The notes beneath the pieces are model-generated. The model saw only the letters and a list, made by a program, of their open reading frames with translations, was not told the origin of the DNA and did no database searches. The position numbers and the translations under genes are program-made. Shown here piece by piece: positions 50,696-59,543 of a DNA stretch of 64,000 bases. The stretch spans positions 106,906-170,905 of the forward strand of contig JARKQJ010000152.1 in assembly GCA_029973955.1 (NCBI GenBank), read 5' to 3'. The DNA comes from Paludibaculum sp. Lineage in GTDB: Bacteria; Acidobacteriota; Terriglobia; Bryobacterales; Bryobacteraceae. Position 1 is the stretch's first letter. Every line of letters begins with the position of its first letter.

Positions 50696-53047
50696 CTAGT
50701 GCTTCGATCTCTCCGACTGCCTGGATTTGACGGCCTGCGCCCTGCGTTCCGCGATTTGGAGGATGGCCTGATCGGGTTGGGCGACCCGGGGCACAATGCC
50801 CCACTTCGGATTGTCGTTCAGGCGGTCCTGATACTTCACATTTCTGTTGATCCACTCCCACGCCTCATCGCCGCAATGGCCGTTGTCGCAAAGCCCCGGC
50901 AGAAAGCTGGCAGCCGCTCGGGCGATATGAGCATACCCGTGCTCCACGTCGGTGTCCGAGTTGCTATCCCAGGTAGTAATCTCCATGAGTTTCGGCCGAT
51001 AGGCACGCTTAAACGAATCCCAAGTGGAAAAGAAATTCGTGTCTTTTTTCTGGACAGGCAATCTGTAGGCGCCAACGAGGAAGTGATTGAACTCCGGCAA
51101 GGTCAGAATGTTCAGCAGGTTAGTGGCGAAGGCTTTTCGGACCGGGGTTACAGGCATGCCGATCTCATCCAGGTGTCCCAGGACGATGTGCATGAAGTTG
51201 AGCTGCCATGGAGAATTGACCAGTCGCACCGCATCCGGCGAGTCCGCTTCGGTCACGAAAGCCTGCGGGTCCACCGAAGCGTAGGCGTCATTGTGATCGA
51301 TGAAATGGAGTGGATTGGCATGCCCGAAGAGGACGCGCTCCCGTCCCCAGCGCCAGGGAGAATCAGGGGCATTATCATAGAAATAACCATCGCGGACATC
51401 CAGGATTCCTTCGCGAACCGCGGCGTTATAGAGCACTTTGTCAAAGAAATACTTCTTCTCCGGGGTCTCGTCGGGTGAAAGCAGCGCGGCATGCGCCAGG
51501 GTTCGCAGCCCCCAGGCCATTCCGCGCGTTTCCGTGTTGATGTATCCCCAATCGAAGTGCCTTCCATAGTGGGCATCGCCGGGATCACCCGCATTTCCAA
51601 GATTAAATGAAGCCCAGAACTGCAGCTCTTCCAGGTAGTACCAATCCCCGGTGAGAAGATACGGGATAAAGACGATACTGGGTTGGTGGCTGAGATCCAC
51701 CGTCCAGTCCGACTTGGCGAGGGGGCCGACAATCACAGGCCGGTCCTGCTGCCGCGTCCAATTGAATTCAGGGTTCGCAAGCCAGACGGTGGGCCGGGTT
51801 TCCACGGAAACAGGCCGGCCGAAGGAATCGCCGTCAGCGCCTGCCGCCGCGGTGTAGCGGCGCTGGGCACTCTCGCGGTAATGAATGGGCATGTTTCCAC
51901 TGACGGCGGCATCCGCGAGCATCACGCTCTCCAGCCTGGGATCGAAAGTGTAGAGGTACCTCATGTACCACCGCGGGAACAGGCCGATGTCAGCCCGGCC
52001 ACCGGTCGTCGGGAAATACTTGGTCCACTGTCCGGTGCCGGACAGTCCGCCCCTGTCGGAATTATTGAAATTTTCCACTTCGTCAGCAATCCCTCGCGGG
52101 GAGACCTTGAGCGAGAGGTCAAAGTTCGGAAGGACCCGGGAATGGACCATATACGCGAGGTTGAAATCAACCGACGCCGCAGCCGGCTCGGGTCCGCTCC
52201 AGAAGACCTGGCGCCAGCGGGTATGGGCAGCGTGCAGCAACGAGTCGAGGGTGAAGACAACTTTCTGGTCGGAGGGAGGGCCCGTCTTCAGCTTCAATCC
52301 GTATTTCAGGTCCTGGATTTTCTCAATCCATGCATTTTCTCCGATCAATTCCACCTTCACGCCACGCCATCCGGGATAAAACGTGGCGACAAAGATCGGA
52401 TGAAATGACCGGAACTGGTCCCAACCCAGGTCAAAGCGGAGGGCCGGCGTCCGGTCTTCGATGATCACCTGCGTACAGACCGGCCCGCGCAACCAATAGC
52501 GAAAAGAACCCGCTTCCAACATCTCGCGAAGATCGGCGCGAAGCGTCCGTCCGTCGGCGGTCAACTCCATAGTGCCGGAAAGGTCAAAATCGCCGCCCAA
52601 CATGGCTCGGGCGTCCAGTGGGGGCGCATCGGGCTGGTTCTCCTGGTTCACGAACTCGACCGAGTTCAGGCCCGAACCGAGGTCGGCCCAGAACGAGAGA
52701 ATCGCGTGCTGCAGGCTGCCATCCGGCCAGCGCGTCTTGGTGTCACATTGAGTCTGAACCGGCTCGCCATTCACCAGCGCTTTCACCGAGGCCGGGATCT
52801 CGCCCTGCGCAAAGAACCGCGAAACGGACATCGGCCTCCGGACGGCCTTCTTCACATTCACGTAAACCAGGTTGGGCACTCGGATCCGTTCGTACGGATC
52901 GTTGGACGGCTTGACGACCGGAGCCTTGAGCCTGCGGGGTGGAGCAGGTTTCACCTGAGCAGAACTGCATCCGCAGAACAGGACCAAAAGCAATTGGATC
53001 ACGGCGACACGCCGGATCTGAGAGTCACACCGGAAACGAAGTTTCAT
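50696..53047 (-). CDS. Large secreted protein of an undescribed family (copy B)
   Basis: The product of about 783 residues carries a signal/lipoprotein-like leader (VIQLLLVLFCGCSSAQ; the lipobox is imperfect). It shares an ordered motif set with the 43528 protein: FFAQGEIPA (78-86), WPDGSLQHA (107-115), LRGPVCTQVIIED, FYPGWRGV, HSRVLPNFD, IPYLLTG, RGMAWGLR and KKYFFDKVLYN. WGIVPR near the end matches WAIVPR. It lacks the tail-module insert and fibronectin-like C-terminus of copy A. The function is unknown; a polysaccharide-modifying role is suggested only by context. GAGAAGG precedes the ATG at 53047; the frame reaches 53116. Confidence 0.75.
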   Translation of the reverse strand: MKLRFRCDSQIRRVAVIQLLLVLFCGCSSAQVKPAPPRRLKAPVVKPSNDPYERIRVPNLVYVNVKKAVRRPMSVSRFFAQGEIPASVKALVNGEPVQTQCDTKTRWPDGSLQHAILSFWADLGSGLNSVEFVNQENQPDAPPLDARAMLGGDFDLSGTMELTADGRTLRADLREMLEAGSFRYWLRGPVCTQVIIEDRTPALRFDLGWDQFRSFHPIFVATFYPGWRGVKVELIGENAWIEKIQDLKYGLKLKTGPPSDQKVVFTLDSLLHAAHTRWRQVFWSGPEPAAASVDFNLAYMVHSRVLPNFDLSLKVSPRGIADEVENFNNSDRGGLSGTGQWTKYFPTTGGRADIGLFPRWYMRYLYTFDPRLESVMLADAAVSGNMPIHYRESAQRRYTAAAGADGDSFGRPVSVETRPTVWLANPEFNWTRQQDRPVIVGPLAKSDWTVDLSHQPSIVFIPYLLTGDWYYLEELQFWASFNLGNAGDPGDAHYGRHFDWGYINTETRGMAWGLRTLAHAALLSPDETPEKKYFFDKVLYNAAVREGILDVRDGYFYDNAPDSPWRWGRERVLFGHANPLHFIDHNDAYASVDPQAFVTEADSPDAVRLVNSPWQLNFMHIVLGHLDEIGMPVTPVRKAFATNLLNILTLPEFNHFLVGAYRLPVQKKDTNFFSTWDSFKRAYRPKLMEITTWDSNSDTDVEHGYAHIARAAASFLPGLCDNGHCGDEAWEWINRNVKYQDRLNDNPKWGIVPRVAQPDQAILQIAERRAQAVKSRQSERSKH

Positions 53048-53122
53048 CGTCAGAACCTTCTCAGGAGAAAAAGACATTATGGGCCGGCCTGTGGAAAGCG
53101 CACACGTCCGAGCCACTCAGAT

Positions 53123-53833
53123 TCAAGCCAGCTTCCGGAGGTAACCACCCGGATTGAAAGTCAGGAGCAATCTCTCCCTTTTCTTGTCCTGCTCGAAATC
53201 ACGATTCTCCGCCAGGAACGCCCAGACGGCCTCCATGGGGCCAGGGCCGTGGGAGGGACTCGCCGGGTGGCCATTGACATTCGTATCTTCCACGATCATG
53301 TAGCTCCCCGGAGTCACCAACTTATGAAAGAGCCTCATTTCCGCCAAAACATGATCTTTAGTATGACAGGAATCGAGTATCACCATTACTCGCTCTCCCG
53401 GCTTGATCATTGCTTCGACCTGAGCCAGCGTTGCAGGATCTGACGACGAGGCGTTGATGTAAGTGATTCTGGGATGCTGAGGTGGTTTTTCAGGCTTCCC
53501 GATGTCAATGGTCACGATTCTTCCGTGTTGAAGAAGATCGAATTGGCGAGCCATCCAGTAGGCACTGCCCCCTTGATGGGTACCGGTCTCAATCACAAGG
53601 TCAGGCCGGACCTCGTAAAATATATCCTGATAGGTCCAGAGATCCAGAGGGCACTTGACGATCTGTACGCCGTGATAGTAAGTGCTAAACACAGTCTGGT
53701 GACCCAAATGATAATAATTGGCGCTAAACGCCTGAGTTATCAGGTTATTAGCTCGAAGCAGGAACCATGGATGGTGCTTGAGGATCCATGGAATACATCC
53801 AATCGGCAATAGAGCAGCTAAGAAGTCTTTCAT
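53123..53833 (-). CDS. CmcI-family methyltransferase
   Basis: The 236-residue protein matches the CmcI/cephalosporin-hydroxylase-type SAM methyltransferase family. Features are DLVIETGTHQGGSAYWMA (motif I), VTIDIGKPE, VMVILDSCHTKDHVLAE and the signature YMIVEDTNVNGHPASP with GPGPMEAV. Relatives O-methylate sugars of surface glycans, which suits this locus. An N-terminal hydrophobic stretch (FLAALLPIGCIPWIL) may associate it with the membrane. It ends 75 bases before the start of copy B on the same strand, so the two may be cotranscribed. Confidence 0.88.
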   Translation of the reverse strand: MKDFLAALLPIGCIPWILKHHPWFLLRANNLITQAFSANYYHLGHQTVFSTYYHGVQIVKCPLDLWTYQDIFYEVRPDLVIETGTHQGGSAYWMARQFDLLQHGRIVTIDIGKPEKPPQHPRITYINASSSDPATLAQVEAMIKPGERVMVILDSCHTKDHVLAEMRLFHKLVTPGSYMIVEDTNVNGHPASPSHGPGPMEAVWAFLAENRDFEQDKKRERLLLTFNPGGYLRKLA

Positions 53834-54254
53834 TACCAGGTGTTTTTCGCAGACTTAAATCACAGAAGACAATATAAATAATCGCATTCACAATTAGATC
53901 AAGTCGACAAACTGCGCGCCGTCAAAAACCGTAAGACTTATACTTGCTGAACAACAAATGCGACTCGGGCAGCATACAACAGACAACACCACGACGAACT
54001 AACCAACTCTAGCCTGAACAGCAGACCATGTCAACTCAGCCGGCGCCTTCCGCCGGCGGCCCTGCAGCAACAAATCTAAGGCCTGAATTCATCCTGGCGT
54101 CGAACAACCATTCGCCCAAACCATTCATAGGGACGAAGACCGCCGAGGTGATCCGCGCATCGTTTGCACGCCGTTGCCAGTGGAGTTCAGAGACAGGACA
54201 CTACCCTGCTCCCAAAGCAATTGCGCCCACCCGCGCGGGCACTTCCGCGAGCCG
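53834..54254. other. AT-richer intergenic region, no convincing gene
   Basis: The stretch holds about 420 bases between two minus-strand genes. Its first ~190 bases (53834-54027) are clearly AT-richer than the flanks. It may contain the minus-strand promoter of the CmcI-like gene; TTGATC followed 17-19 bases on by ATTTATAT-like sequence is a weak candidate. A 76-codon plus-strand frame (54028-54258) begins MSTQPAPSAGG. It has no recognisable domain and overlaps the end of the GT4 gene. It is not called. Confidence 0.5.
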
Positions 54255-55565
54255 CTAAGCACCTGCCGGCCGGGCCACGCCCTGGCAAACTGACCTGAAC
54301 CGCGAGGCGCGTTCGCTCCAACTGGATCCGAGGGCCAGTTGCCGTCCAGCCGCTCCCATCCGGGATGCCAGATCCGGATTGTCCAGGATGCGGCAACAGG
54401 CTTCCGCCACGGCGGACACGGATTTGCCATCCACCAACAGGCCCGTCACGCCGTTTTCGACGGCATCGACAACTCCGCCCGCATGCCCGCCCACCACCGG
54501 CAGGCCGCATCCGCCAGCCTCCAGAAATACCAGGCCGAACCCTTCGGTATCTCCGTTTTCGGCAACGCGGTTCGGCATGGCGAAAAGGTCCGCAATGCGA
54601 TAGTAGTCCGGAAGTACGCCGTCATCCACTTTGCCGGCAAAGACAACAGAGTCCTCCACGCGCAGATCGGCGGCGAGCCGCCGCAACGAGTCCCCGTAGG
54701 ATCCGTCTCCGACCACCAACAGCGCCGCGCCGGGGCAGCGGGCGAGGATGCCCGGCAAAGCCTGGATGAGAGTATCCTGCCCTTTTTTCGGCTCCAGCCG
54801 ACCGACAGTCAGCAAGACCCTCCGCCCCTGCAACCGGTGCTTTGCCAGGAGCCGTTCGTCTCGCGGCCCCGGGCAGAACCGGCCGGCATCCACGCCATTC
54901 GGGATGAGGTGCAGCCGCTGAGGATCCACCCCCCGCTCGATGAGGAGACTCCTGGTGAAGCTACTCACGCAGACAACCGCGGCGCACTCGCTGAGATAGG
55001 AGTTCAAGCCCCACATATAGTGGCGGGAGCCGCCTCCCATCGTGATTTCTTCACCATGCACGTACTGGACAATGGGCAACCCCAGCCCCCGAGAGGCCTG
55101 CCTCCCAAGCCACCGGAGTGAGTAAAGTTCACCCAGGCAGAGACATCCCGGCCTGACAACCGGCAGGATCCGCTGGAACGCAGAGAAAGCCTGGGCATAG
55201 ATGCGGCGATCTCCGACAAGGTACCGCTGCACCTTGGAAATCAGCCCCTGAGGCGCATCGCTGAGAACGGGACGAAGCAACCGCGTCCGGTGGACCGGAT
55301 ATGTGGCCCGACGATCGAATTCAGCCCAACCCGGAATCTCTTGCCCATCCCGGTAGGAATGGCTTGCGGTGAGAACCTGAACGGCACCGGCAGATTCGTG
55401 GCAGAGCCTCTCATAGACCGTCGCGGAACCGCCGATCACAGGAGGGAAGGTGCTGGCGACAAGCAGCACCTTGGCCGGATCGGGATGGAATGAAGTGCCC
55501 CCGCCCACAATAGACACAATTGCACATTCGGAGTCCCAGATTCTACCGTCAGGCGCCGGGCTCAT
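54255..55565 (-). CDS. GT4-family glycosyltransferase
   Basis: The 436-residue product is a GT-B fold GT4 enzyme. VLLVASTFPPVIGGSATVYE is the N-terminal Gly-rich loop. HLIPNGVDAGRF, then VLLTVGRLEPKKGQDTLIQA, LLVVGDGSYGD and EGFGLVFLEAGGCGLPVVGG contain the donor-binding Glu residues. It adds a sugar from a nucleotide donor to a growing glycan. The N-terminal 16-20 residues look weakly coding; a GTG at 55517 is an alternative start. It is divergent from the ligase gene. Confidence 0.88.
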   Translation of the reverse strand: MSPAPDGRIWDSECAIVSIVGGGTSFHPDPAKVLLVASTFPPVIGGSATVYERLCHESAGAVQVLTASHSYRDGQEIPGWAEFDRRATYPVHRTRLLRPVLSDAPQGLISKVQRYLVGDRRIYAQAFSAFQRILPVVRPGCLCLGELYSLRWLGRQASRGLGLPIVQYVHGEEITMGGGSRHYMWGLNSYLSECAAVVCVSSFTRSLLIERGVDPQRLHLIPNGVDAGRFCPGPRDERLLAKHRLQGRRVLLTVGRLEPKKGQDTLIQALPGILARCPGAALLVVGDGSYGDSLRRLAADLRVEDSVVFAGKVDDGVLPDYYRIADLFAMPNRVAENGDTEGFGLVFLEAGGCGLPVVGGHAGGVVDAVENGVTGLLVDGKSVSAVAEACCRILDNPDLASRMGAAGRQLALGSSWSERASRFRSVCQGVARPAGA

Positions 55566-55749
55566 CTACCCCGAAGGCCAACTCCGGGCTACACTGAGTG
55601 TTAATCGCTCCGTGGCCTTGAAACCCGGACCGACAAATGGAGGTGTTCTCGTTGCAGGTCGAGACGGCGAAGGGGCAGACGGGCATGCTGGGGTGGAACT
55701 GCGTTGCTCTCAGCTTTGAATCGGGACAAAGAACCCAGGAGCTGGCTTC

Positions 55750-57162
55750 GTGAGGAACATCCTGGTCATGATCATCTGCGGGCTCGTCTGCCTGCTGAGT
55801 CCGATAAACCCGTCCCTGGGCATTTACGGATATTACTGGTTCGCCATCATGCGACCTGACATCCTGTCGTGGTCTGGGCCCAATAATTACTCTTTCGCGA
55901 TGGCTGTTGCCAGCCTGCTGTTCAACTTTCCCCGTGTCCTGCCGAACTTAGCCATCCTGATCACCAATTCGCTTTGCCGGACGCTGATTCTTCTGTTCAT
56001 CGTGATCAGCCTTTCTGTTGTTGCCGCGGTTGATCCGAGCCTCTCCATTCCTCCGTACCTGCAGTTCATCCGGATCATTATCATGGCGCTGCTCATCCCG
56101 CTGGCGCTCTCCGACAGGCGCAAGGTGGAGATCCTGATAGTGGTGATGGCCGCCTCGATCGGACTACTGGCCGCCAAGTACGGTCTTGCGGGCGTGCTTC
56201 ATGGCGGGGCGCGTTACGCGGAAGGCTACGGCGGCATGATGAACGACAACAACACGATGGCGCTCGCGTTTTCCCTGGCCATTCCACTTTGCTACTTCTG
56301 CCGTCCGCTGGTGGCTTCAGTCTGGGGCAGGGGCATTCTGCTGCTCGCCGCGATTTTGAGCATCGGCGGCGTGTTCTTCACGCACAGCCGGGGCGGCGTG
56401 CTGTCGGTAGCCACCGCGCTGGTCTTCATCGCGATGAAATCGAAACGCAAGCTGCTTGTCTTTCTGCTCTTCGCCGGCATCGCGGGAGGGACGGCCTTTC
56501 TCATCCGCGACACTTTCCTGAAGAGAATGGCTACGATCAAGACCGTCGGCTCGGAGGAAGCCGAATCCTCGGCGCAATCGCGCCTCGTGCTTGCGGTGGC
56601 CGCGGCGAAGATGTGGAAGGACTATCCTCTGCTTGGAGTCGGGTTCACGGAGACCAACGAACAGCGGCTGATCAGCCGCTACGTGCCGCCGGAATACAGT
56701 GAGAGCTACCAGAACAAAGTCATCCACAACACATACATGCAGATGCTCGCCGACTGCGGGATTTTCGCGCTCATACTCTACGTATGGCTGCTTTTCGGAG
56801 CGATCGTCCAGATGAGAAGGGCGGCCAGGCGGGCTGAGAACGCGGGAGATCTCGTGGCAGCGGCCGCGGCGAACGCCATCATGGTGTCGCTCATCACCTA
56901 CGCGGTAGGCTCCACCTTCCTGTCCCGGACCTCCTTTGACTTTTTCTACGTGCTCGCCATGACGGCGGCGGCGTATTTGAACGCGGAGAGCAGGACCGTG
57001 GACCAGAGCGTTCCGGTTCTTTCCGCCCGGGGCATCCCGGAGAGTATAGCCGCCCGCCAGCCAGAACCGGCTCAGCCGGCCTTTGTGCCGCCCGCGCCTG
57101 AACAGGCTCCCCCCCGCAGATATAAGATGACGAGGCCCAGAAGCGGATGGCGGCAACCATAG
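55750..57162 (+). CDS. O-antigen ligase/polymerase, exosortase A-associated type
   Basis: The 470-residue protein has about 11 helices and the YGYYWFAIMRPDILSW N-terminal signature of the probable O-glycosylation ligases tied to exosortase-A systems. A periplasmic loop contains GMMNDNNTMALAFSLA and FFTHSRGGVLSVAT, the Wzy/WaaL-like loop. HNTYMQMLADCG supplies a late His. It should join or polymerise exported lipid-linked repeat units. The GTG start follows AGGAG. The C-terminal 60 residues are Pro-rich. No exosortase gene is visible in the window. Confidence 0.86.
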   Translation: MRNILVMIICGLVCLLSPINPSLGIYGYYWFAIMRPDILSWSGPNNYSFAMAVASLLFNFPRVLPNLAILITNSLCRTLILLFIVISLSVVAAVDPSLSIPPYLQFIRIIIMALLIPLALSDRRKVEILIVVMAASIGLLAAKYGLAGVLHGGARYAEGYGGMMNDNNTMALAFSLAIPLCYFCRPLVASVWGRGILLLAAILSIGGVFFTHSRGGVLSVATALVFIAMKSKRKLLVFLLFAGIAGGTAFLIRDTFLKRMATIKTVGSEEAESSAQSRLVLAVAAAKMWKDYPLLGVGFTETNEQRLISRYVPPEYSESYQNKVIHNTYMQMLADCGIFALILYVWLLFGAIVQMRRAARRAENAGDLVAAAAANAIMVSLITYAVGSTFLSRTSFDFFYVLAMTAAAYLNAESRTVDQSVPVLSARGIPESIAARQPEPAQPAFVPPAPEQAPPRRYKMTRPRSGWRQP

Positions 57163-58391
57163 TGCCTGCCCGCAATCAACCCGGCGAAACCCGCCCACCT
57201 CGCGTGCTGAGCCTCTCCAGCGTGTTCCCGCGGCCCGGCGAAGAGCGGCTCGGCTTGTTCGTGAGAAGCCGCCTGATCGCTCTGAGCCGTCGCTTGCCCC
57301 TGGAGGTGCTCTGTCCGGTCCCCTATCTGGATTATTCCAGCGGCAGACTGGAATTCCCTTCCGTGGATGGGCGGCAAATCGATCACGGGGGGCTCACCGT
57401 CCATTACGTTCGTTGGTTCTATCCGCCACTGTATGGCGCGTTGAACGGTTGGTTGATGTCGGCCTGCGTGGCCCGGCAGGCTGGGCGACTGAGATCCCGC
57501 TTCCCGTTCGAAGTGATCGACGCCCATTTCGGCCACCCGGATGGGGTTGCCGGCCACCGGCTCGCACGCCGCTTCGGTTGCCCTTATGTCATCACTTTAC
57601 GGGGCAACGAAACTCTACATGCCGAAGACCCGGCGAAACGGCGCAGGATGGGGGAAGCGCTGCGCGGAGCGGCGGCCGTCATCGGGGTTTCGCGCCCGCT
57701 TCGCGATTTTGCCGTATCACTGGGAGTGCGGCCTGAGCGGGCTCACGTAATCCCCAACGGCGTCGACTCCACGGTATTTCACCCGCGCGCGCGTCAGCCG
57801 CTCCGCGAAAGATTCGGCATGGATCCGGAGGCTCAACATGTCGTTTCGGCGGGCTACCTGATCGAACGAAAAGGGCACCATCGCGCGGTTGAGGCGCTCG
57901 CCAGGGCGCATGCCGCCGGAATTCGGGCGCACCTTTGGATCGTCGGCGGGCGAGGCCGGGAAGGCGATGCCACGGATCTGATCCTGCGCGCGGTCGAGGC
58001 CGCCGGATTGACTTCATTCGTGCATCTCACGGGGAGCGTCCCGCCCGAAACACTTGCCGCCTATATGGCAGCAAGCGACCTACTATGTCTGGCGACCAGC
58101 CGGGAGGGGTGGCCGAACGTGGTAAACGAAGCGCTGGCCTGCGGCACACCAGTGCTGGCTGCCGACGTAGGAGGAGTACCTGACATGCTGCCGGAAGAAC
58201 GGTATGGTATCGTCGTCCCTCCCAACGACGCGGAGGCGCTGGCGGCAGGCTTGATTCACTGCCTGGAGCGGCAATGGGACCGCGACGCGATCGCCGGATG
58301 GGGCGCCGCCAGAAGCTGGGAAAACGTGGCCGCGGAGTTGGCCGGTCTGTTTTGCCAAGTCTCGCGAGACGCGGCCCGCGCAGCTTGCTAG
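57147..58391 (+). CDS. GT4-family glycosyltransferase
   Basis: The 414-residue GT4 enzyme shows VLSLSSVFPRPGEERLGLFV, then VIDAHFGHPDGVAGHRLARR, YVITLRGNE, HVIPNGVDSTVFHP, VSAGYLIERKGHHRAVEAL, LWIVGGRGREGD and SREGWPNVVNEALACGTPV. It follows the ligase gene with a 16-base overlap, and the next oxidoreductase start lies 21 bases on. Coupled translation with the ligase suggests activity on the same polysaccharide. Confidence 0.9.
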   Translation: MAATIVPARNQPGETRPPRVLSLSSVFPRPGEERLGLFVRSRLIALSRRLPLEVLCPVPYLDYSSGRLEFPSVDGRQIDHGGLTVHYVRWFYPPLYGALNGWLMSACVARQAGRLRSRFPFEVIDAHFGHPDGVAGHRLARRFGCPYVITLRGNETLHAEDPAKRRRMGEALRGAAAVIGVSRPLRDFAVSLGVRPERAHVIPNGVDSTVFHPRARQPLRERFGMDPEAQHVVSAGYLIERKGHHRAVEALARAHAAGIRAHLWIVGGRGREGDATDLILRAVEAAGLTSFVHLTGSVPPETLAAYMAASDLLCLATSREGWPNVVNEALACGTPVLAADVGGVPDMLPEERYGIVVPPNDAEALAAGLIHCLERQWDRDAIAGWGAARSWENVAAELAGLFCQVSRDAARAAC

Positions 58392-58412
58392 ACTAGGGTG
58401 ATTTCGCGATCT

Positions 58413-59543
58413 ATGCAACAAGGTCTGAAGGAAGATGGCGGCCGGTGGAAGGTCGGGATCCTGGGTGCCGGGTATATTTCCGGCGCGCACATGATGGCGT
58501 TGCGGGCGACGCCGGGAGTCCGGGTCACGGCGGTCTGTGACGCCAGCATCTCGCGCGCCAAGGCTTTCGCCAGGCAGTGGAAAATCGAATCCGCCGTGGC
58601 GAACGTGCATGAGATGATCGAAGGGCCTGACCGTCCGGATGCGGTTCATATCATTACGCCCCCCACGGCCCATTTCGAGACTGCGGCGGCCTGTATTCGC
58701 GCCGGGTGCAACGCCTTTATTGAAAAACCCCTGACCCCTACCAGTTCCGAAGCAGCGCTTCTCGAGAAATACGCCGAGGAAGCTGGGGTGCAGGCCGCGG
58801 TGAATCACAACCAAAGCTGGCATCCGGCGGTGTTGAGGCTGAAGGAGTTGGCCGGCACTCGCGTCTTCGGCCGCATCGATCACCTCAGCGTTTGCCTCAG
58901 CACCGGGCTCCGCCAGCTCAGCGCAGGCCAGCACAGCCACTGGATGTTCAGAGAACCCGGCAACATCCTGCTCGAACAAGCGCCTCACCCACTCTCTCAA
59001 ATCGTGCGCCTCATGGGCCCCATCCGCGACGTTTCCAGTCTGGCCTCCGGCAAACGGATCCTCAATACGGGCTGCCCATTCTGGGATACCTGGCAGATCA
59101 ACCTGCTTTGCGAGCGCGGCACGGCGCAACTCCTGCTTGCTTTCGGCCGTGACGACATCGACAACTGGATTCATCTTGTCGGCCAGGACGCCTCCGCCCA
59201 CGCCGATCTACGCCGCAACACGATCACTCTCCACCGGAAACGCCGCTGGGCCCCAGCCCTGGCAGACCTGCTGGACTCCTCCCGGAATGCCGCCGCCCTG
59301 GCCGGACAGGGCCTCCGGGGTTTCACCGGCTACACCCGTGGCTTCCTCAAGCTTGGTCCGCCGCAGGACACTTTTTCGGCTGGCATGCACAACAGTATCA
59401 GCGCATTCTATGATGCGCTCTCCGGGGGCCGGGCAGTGCCCGTCCCAATTGCGGAAGGCCGCATGATTGTGGAGACCTGTGAACGAATCTTCGCCAGTGC
59501 CCGAGGCCGCATGAATCCGGCCGGGGAGTCTGACCATGAATAG
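58413..59543 (+). CDS. Gfo/Idh/MocA oxidoreductase of the polysaccharide locus
   Basis: The product of about 376 residues has a Rossmann start (WKVGILGAGYISGAHMMAL), then CDASISRAKAFARQW and the intact EKP motif in AFIEKPLTPTSS. Unlike the two exported paralogues in the window it has no leader, so it is cytosolic and likely modifies a nucleotide sugar. A GTG at 58398 is an alternative start. TAGACT at 58389-58394 could be a -10, which would favour the ATG at 58413. It overlaps the next epimerase gene by 8 bases. Confidence 0.86.
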   Translation: MQQGLKEDGGRWKVGILGAGYISGAHMMALRATPGVRVTAVCDASISRAKAFARQWKIESAVANVHEMIEGPDRPDAVHIITPPTAHFETAAACIRAGCNAFIEKPLTPTSSEAALLEKYAEEAGVQAAVNHNQSWHPAVLRLKELAGTRVFGRIDHLSVCLSTGLRQLSAGQHSHWMFREPGNILLEQAPHPLSQIVRLMGPIRDVSSLASGKRILNTGCPFWDTWQINLLCERGTAQLLLAFGRDDIDNWIHLVGQDASAHADLRRNTITLHRKRRWAPALADLLDSSRNAAALAGQGLRGFTGYTRGFLKLGPPQDTFSAGMHNSISAFYDALSGGRAVPVPIAEGRMIVETCERIFASARGRMNPAGESDHE

